Positions 6,386-15,638 are shown, counted from the stretch's first letter. The stretch is DNA of 19,092 bases from an uncultured Blautia sp. (GCA_900551715.1 URXG01000047.1:1-19092), one strand, 5' to 3'. Numbers and translations: made by a program. The notes: generated by a model from the letters alone, not told the origin.

Positions 6386-8431
6386 TTACTGTTCCGTAAC
6401 CCGAAATGCAGATTCTTTGATGTCTTTTTTCTCGAACTGATCATTATACTGTAAAATATTGTAATCCTCTATCAGTTTCTGATAATTCTCCGGCATATCA
6501 TCAGAAGAATACCAGTGTCCATCTTTGTCCTCTACTGCATCAATTCCTATGACAGGAAGTTCTTCTTTCAGGTTCAGAAGGAACTGATTGTACTGAGAAA
6601 GTTCTGCTCCTGCCAGTTCCAGAATATAACTTCCAAGATAGTTGGAACTAATGTCCTGCTCTTTGATTTCTGAAGGATAGTTGGTCCATATCACATAAGG
6701 CGTGGTATAGAGGATCTGACTTTCTGTAAGAGACAGATCTCCTGTATCCTTTCCTATTACTTTTGATAAAAAGTCATCTTCTATGGCAGGCCAGTGATCT
6801 CCAAACATAATGATCATGGTAGGTTCTTCTGCTTTTTCAAAATAATCCAGAAGATCTTTGAACGCAGAATCAGATTCTCTTGCCAGAGAAAGATAGGTTT
6901 CTGCCTGAGGATATTCCTTCTTATAATTGAGCTTTACTGTAGGTTCATAACCATTTCGGGTTTCTACTCCATATCCTCCATGATTCTGCATGGTGACACA
7001 GAAGGTAAACAGTTTCTGGTTTTTCTCTTTCTCTTCGTAAATATTTATGATCTTGTCATAAGTGGATTTATCTGACTCATGACTTCTTATTTTATCTCTG
7101 TAAAGGTCTCCCCAGTTTTCTTTGGAAATAAACTGATCAAATCCCATACTTGGATACACTTTTTCCCGGTTCCAGTTGGCAGCCCTGTTAGGGTGCATGG
7201 CTAGAGTCTCATAGCCCTGTGCTTTCAGGATATCTGCCATTCCATATTCCGGATCACGTACATAAAGCTGATAAGGTACGCTTCCTGCCGGAAGAAAATA
7301 CATGGCATTTCCTGTAAGTGCTTCATATTCCGTACGTGCAGTTCCGCCTCCGTAAGTAGGCACATGAAGCTGTCCATATTTTACATTTTGTTTCAGACTG
7401 TGGATAAAAGGAAGGATCTCCGAATCTGTACTGATTTCACCAACACTTTCAAAATCTGCCAGACTTTCATTCATAATCATGATGATATTCTCAGGCTGAG
7501 TCACATTGCCGGAAGCGGCTGAGGCTGTATATTTCTTTTCTGCTTCCTCCGTAATGCTGTCTACTTTTTCTATTGAATAATCTGCAGGTTTTTCTACAGA
7601 AAAATATTTTCCCTCTCCTGCCAGCATATAGAGATATCCTTTTTTGACATATTCTTTGCTGACATTCCAGAGGGAAACTTCCAGTGAACTCCACCATTTG
7701 GGAACTGTCACTAAAAGAAGCAGCAACACTGCTGCAAAAGTTCCCAGACGAAGTGCCAGGTTTCTGGTACTCTTTGTTCCCAGTTCCAGTGTCTGTACCT
7801 TCCACTGAATACAGACATATGTCATCACCAGAAGCAGAACAATGCCTATATAGACCGGGAGCTGAAATTTGTATCCCCCTGCCACATCTGCTGCTGTTCC
7901 CATTCCAAGAATATCCAGCAGCATAAAAGGCTGGCCTCTGAACTGTACCACATAAAAATTCACCAGTGTGATCATAATCAGAAGAAAACTATACATCCCA
8001 CAGGCAATCCTTGCTTTTCGCAGAAGCAGGATAAGAAGCAACAGAAGTCCATATCCTATCAGAAGATTTTTCAGAATATATCCCTGTTCTATCCACTGCA
8101 TTCTTTCCAGTGCACCGGCCAGAGAGCCATGTGCCGGATCTGTATCCAAACAAAAACTGCTGATCAGCTGCACCGCACCAAGCAGTACCGGTGGTGTCAG
8201 AATCAGAAACAGCCACTCCATAACTTTACAGATATGCCATTTTTTTATGGTTTCACCGATTCTGTCTCCTGCAAATAAAGCCACACAGAAAATCACATTA
8301 CACAGAAAAAGAAGTCCCAGTTTCTTTTTGCCCAGCTCATTAAAAACACTGCCCATACTGTCAGCACTGCGCAAAACAAGAAAATCTATAAGCAATGCCA
8401 GGAGAATCGCACTTTTACTTATTTTTTTCAA
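6386..8431 (-). CDS. LTA-synthase-like membrane sulfatase-fold phosphoglycerol transferase
   Basis: The 681-residue protein has six or seven hydrophobic segments in its first 250 residues and then an extracellular alkaline-phosphatase/sulfatase domain from about residue 315. Expected catalytic elements are present: Glu322 (NESLADFES) and Asp545-His546 (MFGDHWP) for the metal, and Thr364 in GGGTARTEYEALTG as the likely nucleophile. Relatives such as LtaS transfer glycerol-phosphate from phosphatidylglycerol onto a wall or lipoteichoic polymer at the outer membrane face. I choose the TTG at 8431 because AAAGGAG lies eight bases before it; the longer frame from 8455 starts inside the upstream gene. 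The ribosome binding site overlaps the stop codon of the dCMP deaminase gene. The exact polymer is unknown. Confidence 0.85.
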   Translation of the reverse strand: MKKISKSAILLALLIDFLVLRSADSMGSVFNELGKKKLGLLFLCNVIFCVALFAGDRIGETIKKWHICKVMEWLFLILTPPVLLGAVQLISSFCLDTDPAHGSLAGALERMQWIEQGYILKNLLIGYGLLLLLILLLRKARIACGMYSFLLIMITLVNFYVVQFRGQPFMLLDILGMGTAADVAGGYKFQLPVYIGIVLLLVMTYVCIQWKVQTLELGTKSTRNLALRLGTFAAVLLLLLVTVPKWWSSLEVSLWNVSKEYVKKGYLYMLAGEGKYFSVEKPADYSIEKVDSITEEAEKKYTASAASGNVTQPENIIMIMNESLADFESVGEISTDSEILPFIHSLKQNVKYGQLHVPTYGGGTARTEYEALTGNAMYFLPAGSVPYQLYVRDPEYGMADILKAQGYETLAMHPNRAANWNREKVYPSMGFDQFISKENWGDLYRDKIRSHESDKSTYDKIINIYEEKEKNQKLFTFCVTMQNHGGYGVETRNGYEPTVKLNYKKEYPQAETYLSLARESDSAFKDLLDYFEKAEEPTMIIMFGDHWPAIEDDFLSKVIGKDTGDLSLTESQILYTTPYVIWTNYPSEIKEQDISSNYLGSYILELAGAELSQYNQFLLNLKEELPVIGIDAVEDKDGHWYSSDDMPENYQKLIEDYNILQYNDQFEKKDIKESAFRVTEQ

Positions 8432-8444
8432 AACTACTTCTCCT

Positions 8445-8939
8445 TTACACTTCAAACTGGATCTTTCTTCCGGTTCTCTTATAGTGATAATATCTGACTC
8501 CGGCTGCGTCCAGCATGCGTTTGGATGCTATGACAGATGGGGTGTTCTCATACTTGTCACAGTTATATACCACAGTCTTGATACCGGACTGGATGATTGC
8601 CTTGGCACATTCGTTACAGGGGAAAAGAGAAACGTATAATTTTGCCCCCTCCAGACTGCCCCCTCTGTAATTCAGAATGGCATTCAGCTCACTGTGTGTC
8701 ACATAAAGATATTTGGTATCCAGAGGTTCGCCTTCTCTTGCCCATGGGAACGCATCATCGGAACATCCAATAGGGAAACCATTATATCCCATGGACAGGA
8801 TCTTGTTGTCCTGACTTACGATACAGGCTCCTACCTGGGAATTTGGATCTTTGGAACGCATTCCTGAAAGGATCGCCACTCCCATAAAATATTCGTCCCA
8901 GGAAATATAATCGGTTCTTTTCTGATTGTGTATATCCAT
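8445..8939 (-). CDS. comEB: dCMP deaminase (ComEB family)
   Basis: The 164-residue zinc enzyme deaminates dCMP to dUMP, feeding thymidylate synthesis. The zinc site and catalytic residues are visible as HSE (82-84, Glu84 catalytic) and PCNEC (107-111). The surrounding LFPCNECAKAIIQSG closely matches dCMP deaminases rather than riboflavin or tRNA deaminases. The ATG at 8939 has AAAGGAAAATTTA upstream; the in-frame extension to 8999 has no family match. It is followed by the LtaS-like gene with a 13-base gap. In related genomes it is often found near rpiB and tsaC, as here. Confidence 0.93.
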   Translation of the reverse strand: MDIHNQKRTDYISWDEYFMGVAILSGMRSKDPNSQVGACIVSQDNKILSMGYNGFPIGCSDDAFPWAREGEPLDTKYLYVTHSELNAILNYRGGSLEGAKLYVSLFPCNECAKAIIQSGIKTVVYNCDKYENTPSVIASKRMLDAAGVRYYHYKRTGRKIQFEV

Positions 8940-9025
8940 TAAATTTTCCTTTCTGTTGTGTTTTGATAAGATGATATTGGGGTAAAAGAGCAAGTCCATG
9001 TGGATTTAACCCTTTTGACCCTAGT

Positions 9026-9054
9026 ATTATAAGATGTGAATGGCAGCCCCTGAA
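9026..9054 (-). promoter_or_regulatory. Possible promoter for comEB and the LtaS-like gene
   Basis: An exact TATAAT at 9026-9031 is preceded, with a 17-base spacer, by TTCAGG (9049-9054), a three-of-six match to the -35 consensus. It would give a leader of about 80 bases, in which I see no known riboswitch. The -35 overlaps the loop of the hairpin at 9042-9061. Confidence 0.45.
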
Positions 9055-9061
9055 GGCTGCC
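9042..9061 (-). other. GC-rich hairpin just after rpiB (weak terminator candidate)
   Basis: GGCAGCC, a 6-base loop and GGCTGCC form a perfect 7-bp stem eight bases past the rpiB stop codon. The tail is ATTCACATCTTAT, not a T run, so it would be a poor intrinsic terminator; it may pause polymerase or protect the 3' end. Confidence 0.5.
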
Positions 9062-9068
9062 ACATGTT

Positions 9069-9530
9069 TCAGATTTCCGGATTTGCATCTACAATGTCTG
9101 TATCTTGTTCCATCTGGGCGATTCTGCGAACATGTCGTTCATCGCCGGAAAACGGAGTATTCAGGAACGTATCTACGATCTTGATAGCAAGTCCCGGACC
9201 TACTACTCTTCCTCCCATAGCCAGGATATTGGCATTATTATGGAGTCTTGTTGCCTCTGCGCTGAAGCAGTCAGAACAAAGAGCTGCACGTATTCCCTGG
9301 AACTTGTTGGCTGTAATAGAAATTCCGATTCCAGTGCCACAGATCAGGATTCCTTTTTCGCAGTCTCCGCTCTGTACTGCAATGGCTACTCTTTTGGCAT
9401 ACATCGGAAAATCTACAGCTTCTGTACTGTCACACCCAAAATCCTGGTATTCCAGATTATGCTCCTTAAGGTATTTGATCACTTCCTGTTTCAGTTCGTA
9501 ACCGCCATGGTCACATCCTATTGCTATCAT
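9069..9530 (-). CDS. rpiB: Ribose-5-phosphate isomerase B
   Basis: The 153-residue enzyme of the RpiB/LacAB family interconverts ribose-5-phosphate and ribulose-5-phosphate in the pentose phosphate pathway. Key residues are visible: Asp7-His8 in GCDHGG, Cys64 in the CGTGIGI active-site loop, and His97 in RLHNNAN. The length is normal for the family. The start ATG overlaps the tsaC stop codon (TAATG), with AGGAAAAAT before it, so the two genes are translationally coupled. LacA/LacB or RpiB-like epimerases share this fold, but the Cys/His pattern and the neighbours favour RpiB. Confidence 0.94.
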   Translation of the reverse strand: MIAIGCDHGGYELKQEVIKYLKEHNLEYQDFGCDSTEAVDFPMYAKRVAIAVQSGDCEKGILICGTGIGISITANKFQGIRAALCSDCFSAEATRLHNNANILAMGGRVVGPGLAIKIVDTFLNTPFSGDERHVRRIAQMEQDTDIVDANPEI

Positions 9531-10591
9531 TATTTTTCCTCCTCTGTATTGATGATTTTATGTCCTGCGGCTTTCAGAAGCCGGTTCATAATAGCCTGTC
9601 CCATTCTTGGTGTGTAAAAAGCCTCAGAATAAATCACATTTACTTCATCACTGTCAAAATCCCTCAGAACTTCATAGAGATGATGTGCAATGGTCTCTTC
9701 TTCTTCTCTGCTTCCGATGCTTCTCACATCACCGGCTGTATAATAGTCTCTGGTCTCATCTGTAGCAATGATCCCTACTTTCAGACCGGACGCTTCTCCC
9801 TGCGCTGTCAGCCTGTTGATAAGAGCCACCACTTCTTCTTCAGGTCCTTCTACGATAGAAAGATCTGCCTTTGGGGCGTAATGTCTGTATTTCATTCCGG
9901 GAGCCTTGGGGCGTACAGAAGCATCTGTAATAAGAAGCCCCTTATCCATTCTTACTTCCCCAAGGATTTCTTGAAGCATCTCCAGGGAAATATAACCCGG
10001 ACGAAGAACCACCGGAATCTCTTCTGTAAAATCTACAATCGTAGATTCCAGGCCGATTCCTACCTGACCGCCATCAATGATCATATCTATGGCATCTCCC
10101 AGATCTTCTTCCACATGTTCTGCCATGGTGGGACTGGGACGGCCTGAGGTATTTGCACTAGGTGCTGCCACAAATCCACCACCAGCTTTGATCAGTTCCT
10201 GAGCGATCATATCACTTGGAAAACGTACTGCTACACTTTCCAGTCCACCGGTAGTCTCCTTTGGGACAATGTCTGCTTTATTCAGGATCATGGTAAGTGG
10301 TCCTGGCCAACATTTCTCTGCCAGAAGTTTTGCCTTCTCCGGCACTTCTCTGGTTATCTCATACAAACGGTCCATTTCTGCGATATGGACGATCAGCGGG
10401 TTATCGGAAGGTCTGCCTTTGGCTGCATAGATCTTCTGTGATGCTTTTGGATCCAGTGCATTGCCGCCCAGACCATAAACTGTTTCTGTAGGAAACGCAA
10501 CCAAACCGCCTTTTTTCAGTATTTCTCCTGCTTTTCTGATTGCTTCCATATTCAGATGGGCTGCATCCATAGCCACAACTTCTGCTCTCAT
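9530..10591 (-). CDS. tsaC: L-threonylcarbamoyladenylate synthase (TsaC/Sua5, two-domain form)
   Basis: The 353-residue enzyme makes threonylcarbamoyl-AMP from threonine, bicarbonate and ATP, the first step of t6A37 tRNA modification. The YrdC domain covers about residues 12-200, with FPTETVYGLG (33-42), KGRPSDNPL (58-66) and PSANTSGRPSPT (144-155). The linker PGMKYRHYAP (231-240) leads to a C-terminal Sua5 domain, so this is the long Sua5 form. AGAGGAAG lies eight bases before the ATG at 10591. It sits 17 bases after the HD-domain gene and overlaps rpiB by one base. Confidence 0.95.
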   Translation of the reverse strand: MRAEVVAMDAAHLNMEAIRKAGEILKKGGLVAFPTETVYGLGGNALDPKASQKIYAAKGRPSDNPLIVHIAEMDRLYEITREVPEKAKLLAEKCWPGPLTMILNKADIVPKETTGGLESVAVRFPSDMIAQELIKAGGGFVAAPSANTSGRPSPTMAEHVEEDLGDAIDMIIDGGQVGIGLESTIVDFTEEIPVVLRPGYISLEMLQEILGEVRMDKGLLITDASVRPKAPGMKYRHYAPKADLSIVEGPEEEVVALINRLTAQGEASGLKVGIIATDETRDYYTAGDVRSIGSREEEETIAHHLYEVLRDFDSDEVNVIYSEAFYTPRMGQAIMNRLLKAAGHKIINTEEEK

Positions 10592-10608
10592 TGTTACTGC
10601 TTCCTCTC

Positions 10609-11190
10609 TTACTGTCTGATATAAATTCCCTGGGCCTCGATAAAATCATCCAGTTCCTGAATATTATCCTGAGCCCAGGTTTCTGACATTTCAAATTCTT
10701 TCGGGTAAAACATTTCTTCTGCGATGCGGCGTCCCGTTTCTGTCCGGAAGATCTTTTCCACACTTTTCTGAATGGTCTCCGCTGAAAGATTATTTTCAAA
10801 ATAGTTTACAAGAAAATCTGCCTCTACCAGAATCTGGTAATCCATTCCTTTGATATCCGTATAGGTATGATGATGTCCTACCAGATAACACACTCTGTCG
10901 ATCACATCCTGCTCAAAACCCAGCTGTTTCATTATTTTTTCTGCTTCTGCCGGTCCTTCCTGTTCCTGAAGCTTCCCGTCATCTCTGCCATATTTTTCCA
11001 TGGCAGGGTGGATGCCGATATCATGGACATAAGCTGCTGCCTCCAGAATATACAGGGTATGGTCATCAATATATTCTTCCTGTCCGATCAGTCTGGCAAA
11101 ACTGTGTACCTTGACAAAGTGCTGAATTCTTTTGGGATCACCTCTGTCATATTCGATCATTTTTTTGTAAAGATTGTTCAGTCTGCTCAT
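10609..11190 (-). CDS. HD-domain metal-dependent phosphohydrolase, substrate unknown
   Basis: The 193-residue soluble protein has the HD superfamily pattern: an early His pair (RIQHFVKVHS, 21-30), the HD doublet in YVHDIGIHP (His56-Asp57), a GHHHTY cluster (105-110) and a further Asp in VEADFLVN. Such proteins hydrolyse phosphate esters of nucleotides or other small molecules; the substrate cannot be told here. I prefer the ATG at 11190 over the ATG two codons upstream, because AGAGG is eight bases from it and only about two from the other. It is first in the HD-tsaC-rpiB operon and has its own promoter region. Confidence 0.85.
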   Translation of the reverse strand: MSRLNNLYKKMIEYDRGDPKRIQHFVKVHSFARLIGQEEYIDDHTLYILEAAAYVHDIGIHPAMEKYGRDDGKLQEQEGPAEAEKIMKQLGFEQDVIDRVCYLVGHHHTYTDIKGMDYQILVEADFLVNYFENNLSAETIQKSVEKIFRTETGRRIAEEMFYPKEFEMSETWAQDNIQELDDFIEAQGIYIRQ

Positions 11191-11246
11191 ATGCATTACC
11201 TCTTGACCGTTTTATTCTTCTGTTAAATCTGTTGTGTTTCTCCGTT

Positions 11247-11275
11247 ATTATAGATGATTTTGTCCTATTATACAA
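11247..11275 (-). promoter_or_regulatory. Promoter region of the HD-tsaC-rpiB operon
   Basis: Two exact TATAAT hexamers lie in the roughly 187-base gap before the HD gene, at 11247-11252 and 11267-11272. The downstream one has TTGTAT (11270-11275) at a 17-base spacing, which itself overlaps the upstream TATAAT. Either or both may be used. Apart from these I see no terminator or RNA gene in this gap; only a small GTAAA/TTTAC stem lies near the end of the preceding gene. Confidence 0.55.
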
Positions 11276-11377
11276 TAACATTCTTGTGGACACTTGCGGC
11301 AACATACAAATATATGATAATCCCCGGATGTTCTCCCACACCGACCTGTAAATCATCTTTTACCCCATTGAGCAGGC

Positions 11378-13645
11378 TCATGTGGATGACGGATTTTGTA
11401 CCCTGATAATACATGTGTCATAATCCGGATCCTGGAATACGGTTTCTCCCAGACTTTTCAGCAGATTACTGTTCAGATCTGAACCATATTTTTCTCTTTC
11501 GCAGGAACCAATGAAAATATAGGATATGTCATATTTTTCCAGAAGTTCTTTTACCTGTTCTTCGTCTGTGGAAGTATAGATATTCTGGATCTCCTCTGAT
11601 TTCATATTCAGATCTGCCACATCATTTCGCCAGAGCCATTCATGTACATACCAGCCAAGAACCGTCGGAAGTCCTGTCATGGCAGATACTCTCTCATAAT
11701 CTGTATAGCTGTCCCCATTAGCCTCCAGCACTACAGGCGAGCCTTTGATGTTATCTTTCAGCCAACGGATGCCTTTCGCATCTTCTGGAAAATCTGTTTC
11801 CAGAAAGGCAGTTGCATTGAGACCTTTGTAAGCAGACGGATCCCATACTGTTCCGAACCATGCCTGTACACTATTTCCAAAGTAACCGCAGGTCCAAACA
11901 AAAAAAGTCAACCCCACCACTGCGATTCCTTTAAGGATCTTCTTACGGAACACAAACAGCATACGGAAGATTCCATAAATCATGGTCATGCCAAACATGA
12001 TATATGCCTGATAAGTCAGCTTGAACATGGTATTGGCTCTTGCACTCTTTTTCTCATAGATATCACGTACATAAATCAGCTCCGGGATCATGATCAGTCC
12101 AATGGCACAAAGCCCCATGATCACAGCAAAAAGATCTGGAACTGAAATTGAAGAAAGAAGCCCTGTGAAAGATCTGTTTTCTTTTTTTCTTAATTTTTCT
12201 GCCAGAAGGGCAACCACATATACAAGAGTAAGGATTACAGGAAATCCCCACAGAACCAGTAACTGATGGAACAGGGAATGATGCCGGGCGATCCCAACAC
12301 CCTGGACCATTGTTTCAAAATTCAGTGTAAATGGAAGAATCACCACCGTAGCGATCACAAGGATTTCTACTGCCTGGGCTATAGTCACAGCCAATATCCT
12401 TTTTATTTTTCCTTCCATGGTAATGATATTCATAAACAGCACCACACCACCGGTAACAACAAAGTAAATGACAAAATCCCAGTAATTTGTCCAGTGAAAC
12501 ATTCCCAGAAGAGCCGCCACTGAAAGAAGCTGTGGCATAAAAAGCTGCTTTTTCCAGAATGCAGCCAGCCCCTGTTTCTCCGGAGAAAACTTCACTGTTC
12601 TGACTTTTTTCATCCAGGCATAAAGAAGCCCCAGAAGAAGCAGTACAAACATAATATTCACTACATGGGCGTGGAGATCCCCCAATACAAAGGAATAACA
12701 GGGAAACTCATGGATAGTCTTGTCCACTTCATTTTCCGGATTAAAGCCGATATATCTGGTAGCATCCGGGAACCAGTAACTGTCCACTTCCTGTCCTGTA
12801 AGTTTCTGTATAAAAGGAATGATCTGTGCATAGATCACATAATGCATATTACCTGCAATAGAAACTGCCACTCCGGAAAGGGCACCTGCCACTGCCGGAA
12901 GAGCCTTTTTGAAACCATCATTTTTCTTTCCAAGACGGTCTTTTACCATCTGACGTACAAGGGAAAAGGGCAGGATAAAAGCAAGCCCTGCCACAAAAGT
13001 CCTCATAAGGTTATATGTCAGCTCCACCTTTGTTCCGGAAAGTCTGGTAAGAAATACTGCAAAATACTGTCCACCATAATAATAATTGATTTTTCCACCG
13101 GAATACCAGAGATCTGTAGCCGGAAGAGTTTTACTTCTCATCATGGCTTCCATAAATCCATAATCCATAAATTTTTCTGTGCCATAGGCAGCCGGACGGA
13201 ATCCTGCCAGATATGTCCAGAGAAGGAACAATGCAAAAAACAGAAGTTCTTCCCCATAGACCAGTCCCAGATGATCTATCGGCAGACTCTCGAATCCCTG
13301 TTTCCGTTCTCTCTCATAAAAAATAAGAGCCAGCACACCACAGGCTACTGTTACACCAATACAGGTAGCCGTAGTAAAAGGAAGGATCCCTGCTGTTACC
13401 AGAAGCCAAGTGACAAAACCGGTTACTGCTATGGACAAAACCTTGGAAAATACCCAGCCTTTATCATCAAATCTGCGGAACATTCTTCCTGTTACAGACA
13501 TTCCCAAAAATCCCAGGACTGCTGCCAGAAGATACCAGGTCCAGAACGTCCATACATCTCCCTTCAGAAGAACTCCGGACAGTGCCACCAGAAGCACCGC
13601 CGGTATTACCTTTATGCTATTCATTATTATTTTATTGGGTTTCAT
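11378..13645 (-). CDS. DUF2298 (YYY) polytopic membrane protein, putative GT-C glycosyltransferase
   Basis: This 755-residue protein has a dozen or more hydrophobic segments and the hallmarks of the DUF2298 family: MDYGFMEAMMRS with Asp161 in the first large loop, the YYYGG run (188-192) that gives the family its YYY name, and a GDLHAH element after HEFPCYSF. The loop Asp suggests a GT-C enzyme using a polyprenyl-phosphate sugar, but no substrate is known. A soluble tail ends with IYTSTDEEQVKELLEKYDIS (689-708). I use the ATG at 13645, eleven bases after CAGGAG; this overlaps the upstream gene by 14 bases, so the two are translationally coupled. It is the last gene of the pair and I see no clear terminator after it. 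Confidence 0.8.
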   Translation of the reverse strand: MKPNKIIMNSIKVIPAVLLVALSGVLLKGDVWTFWTWYLLAAVLGFLGMSVTGRMFRRFDDKGWVFSKVLSIAVTGFVTWLLVTAGILPFTTATCIGVTVACGVLALIFYERERKQGFESLPIDHLGLVYGEELLFFALFLLWTYLAGFRPAAYGTEKFMDYGFMEAMMRSKTLPATDLWYSGGKINYYYGGQYFAVFLTRLSGTKVELTYNLMRTFVAGLAFILPFSLVRQMVKDRLGKKNDGFKKALPAVAGALSGVAVSIAGNMHYVIYAQIIPFIQKLTGQEVDSYWFPDATRYIGFNPENEVDKTIHEFPCYSFVLGDLHAHVVNIMFVLLLLGLLYAWMKKVRTVKFSPEKQGLAAFWKKQLFMPQLLSVAALLGMFHWTNYWDFVIYFVVTGGVVLFMNIITMEGKIKRILAVTIAQAVEILVIATVVILPFTLNFETMVQGVGIARHHSLFHQLLVLWGFPVILTLVYVVALLAEKLRKKENRSFTGLLSSISVPDLFAVIMGLCAIGLIMIPELIYVRDIYEKKSARANTMFKLTYQAYIMFGMTMIYGIFRMLFVFRKKILKGIAVVGLTFFVWTCGYFGNSVQAWFGTVWDPSAYKGLNATAFLETDFPEDAKGIRWLKDNIKGSPVVLEANGDSYTDYERVSAMTGLPTVLGWYVHEWLWRNDVADLNMKSEEIQNIYTSTDEEQVKELLEKYDISYIFIGSCEREKYGSDLNSNLLKSLGETVFQDPDYDTCIIRVQNPSST

Positions 13646-15638
13646 ATATTCTGATTCTCCTGTCATCTGATTGGTATTCCAGAGGGAAAGTAGCTGCAAT
13701 CACATCTTCTCTGCATTCCATTCCCTCATATTCCATATCCTCTTCATAAAGAATGTAAGTGATTTTTTCTTCTTTGACCAGTTCTTTTATCTGCTCTTTG
13801 TCTGTAGAAGAATAGATAGTTTTTGCTTTTTCTGCTCTGCCATAAGTATCGTATCCTGCTGACCATGCATAATAAGGCCACCCCATATACAGCATCACAC
13901 CGGACATGGTTACTTCATTGACGCTGTACTCCGGTGTCAGAAGGAGATCCTCATGATCCAGATTCTCGCAGAGCCAGTCTGTAAGGGTGCTGTCCAGATT
14001 TACAAAAACTCTCCGTCCAGGTCCGTTATTCCGAAGGATGATCATAAAATCATAAACACCTGTAATGGTCAGACATAAGGTAAGAATCACTGCCAGTATC
14101 CTGCCGGGGATTTTTTTCCTGAAAAGCTTCAGGATTGCTGCCCCCCAGAACATAGTCAAAAATGCATAGGCAATCATCAAATATTTATGGTTTACTGCAA
14201 TATCCGGTGTCATGGATATGGTAAATGTAAAAACTACCGGCAAAAAGCAGCTGAGAAGTACCATCCTCTCTGTTCTTTTTTTCAGGAATATAAGAAGAAC
14301 AAGTGCTCCCAGGAAATAAACGCCACTCATCTGAAGCAGATACAGAAGTACGCCTTTCAGACTCTTGTCCTCTGAAAGAAATCCCCAGTAAAATGTCGTA
14401 TCTACCGCACTTCCCCATATGAAGATTCTGGTCTGAAGTACAGAAAAGACTACTGCTGTCACTGCTGTGATCAGATAATCCAGTTTTCCATCAGAAAACA
14501 GAGCAAATCCAGCCAGGATCAGCAGACCGCCAATCACTGCCGCTCCATTCCAGAATGCTGCAAGCCCCAGAAACATACCTGCAAGAAGTGCACTTTCCGG
14601 ATTGCGGACTTTCCATGCTTCTTTTGTCAGAAAGCGGTTTCTGATCCACAGAAGTCCCCTTTCCGAATGGAAAGCCCCGGCTTCTATCCAGTCCATATAG
14701 AGCCATAACACCAGTGTCACCAGAAGAAGCCCGAATGCCAGATGTCTCTGGTTCAGATAAACATTAAAATTCCAGAGTCCCCAGTTTTCGTTGGTGGTGT
14801 AACCGATAAAAGATGTATTTGCTTTCAGTGTCTCTATAAGATCTCCTGCATGAATATGTTCCCACAGGAACTGAAAAAAAGCAGTACCACTTCTGAAAAA
14901 GAACAGAAAAATTCCCAGAGTCCCTGCCTTTCTGCTGTCCGTAACCCTTACAGCCAAAAGATAAAGAAGCACCAGAAAGCCCCACAAAGCCAGAATACTG
15001 AGAAGATTATATGCCAGATCAATCCTCAGCCCCAGATATTCCAGATTACCGGTAAGAAACTGGAACATAAAATGATATTTGACATCCTGTCCTCCAAAAT
15101 GAGGATACTCTGTAGGGAAATTATTTCCTCTGGAAAAAGATCTCATCATTGCAGTATGGGGAGCATAATCACCATATACAGTATATCCCATATAAAGAGT
15201 ATCTTTGTAAACATAAAATACATAAAACATGATCCAGGTAATAAATACCAGAAGAATTCCGAAAAAGAATTTTTCTTTTCCGGAATTCTGTGAAAATCCA
15301 CTGGATCTCAGGAGTTCTTTCATGGAAGTCTCTTTTAATTTCTGACAATTCTCTTTGTATCTTTTTCTGTAAAGAAATACAAGGATTCCTGTACCCAAAG
15401 ACATCATAACCAGATTTCCCCAGAAAAGCGGCTGCTCTGCCCCCAGGGTACTGGCTGCCCAGGAAAGCATATAAGTTCCCCACCCATAAGTCAGTGCACC
15501 AACACCAAAAGCCCCCACAAGAACCACCAGGAAACGACTGCCACGTCGTCCTCCTGACTGATCCTCTGGAGGCAAAAAAACATTGACCAGCTCTCTTCCG
15601 GTCAGAATCATTAATATTACATATAAAATTCCTGCCAT
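13632..15638 (-). CDS. Polytopic membrane protein related to the DUF2298 / GT-C glycosyltransferases
   Basis: The 668-residue protein has many hydrophobic segments starting at the N-terminus. A loop motif GDYAPHTAMMRS (Asp157) lines up with the DUF2298 neighbour, and KYHFMFQF (187-194) sits where that protein has YYYGGQYF. Later it carries NVYLNQRHLAFG. The C-terminal module IYSSTDKEQIKELVKEEKIT (608-627) matches the neighbour in 11 of 20 residues. I infer a GT-C-type transferase moving sugar from a lipid carrier to an envelope acceptor; the acceptor is unknown. AGAGG lies eight bases before the ATG at 15638. It is first in a two-gene operon with a strong promoter. Confidence 0.75.
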   Translation of the reverse strand: MAGILYVILMILTGRELVNVFLPPEDQSGGRRGSRFLVVLVGAFGVGALTYGWGTYMLSWAASTLGAEQPLFWGNLVMMSLGTGILVFLYRKRYKENCQKLKETSMKELLRSSGFSQNSGKEKFFFGILLVFITWIMFYVFYVYKDTLYMGYTVYGDYAPHTAMMRSFSRGNNFPTEYPHFGGQDVKYHFMFQFLTGNLEYLGLRIDLAYNLLSILALWGFLVLLYLLAVRVTDSRKAGTLGIFLFFFRSGTAFFQFLWEHIHAGDLIETLKANTSFIGYTTNENWGLWNFNVYLNQRHLAFGLLLVTLVLWLYMDWIEAGAFHSERGLLWIRNRFLTKEAWKVRNPESALLAGMFLGLAAFWNGAAVIGGLLILAGFALFSDGKLDYLITAVTAVVFSVLQTRIFIWGSAVDTTFYWGFLSEDKSLKGVLLYLLQMSGVYFLGALVLLIFLKKRTERMVLLSCFLPVVFTFTISMTPDIAVNHKYLMIAYAFLTMFWGAAILKLFRKKIPGRILAVILTLCLTITGVYDFMIILRNNGPGRRVFVNLDSTLTDWLCENLDHEDLLLTPEYSVNEVTMSGVMLYMGWPYYAWSAGYDTYGRAEKAKTIYSSTDKEQIKELVKEEKITYILYEEDMEYEGMECREDVIAATFPLEYQSDDRRIRIYETQ

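Noticed and set aside
7680..8440. Repeated cagaag-type triplets across membrane-protein genes as a possible repeat array.
   Set aside because: They are the complement of Leu codons (CTG, CTT) in hydrophobic segments and reflect protein composition, not a DNA repeat.
8940..8999. Extension of the dCMP deaminase start to 8999.
   Set aside because: The added residues have no similarity to the family and the ATG at 8939 has a clear ribosome binding site.
12665..13654. Long plus-strand open frame of 329 codons (and similar ones at 2311-3114, 5429-6241 and 310-942).
   Set aside because: Each is antisense to a well-supported minus-strand gene, has a composition rich in Cys, His, Phe and Ser with no recognisable motif, and no good ribosome binding site. 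They are mirror frames of real genes.
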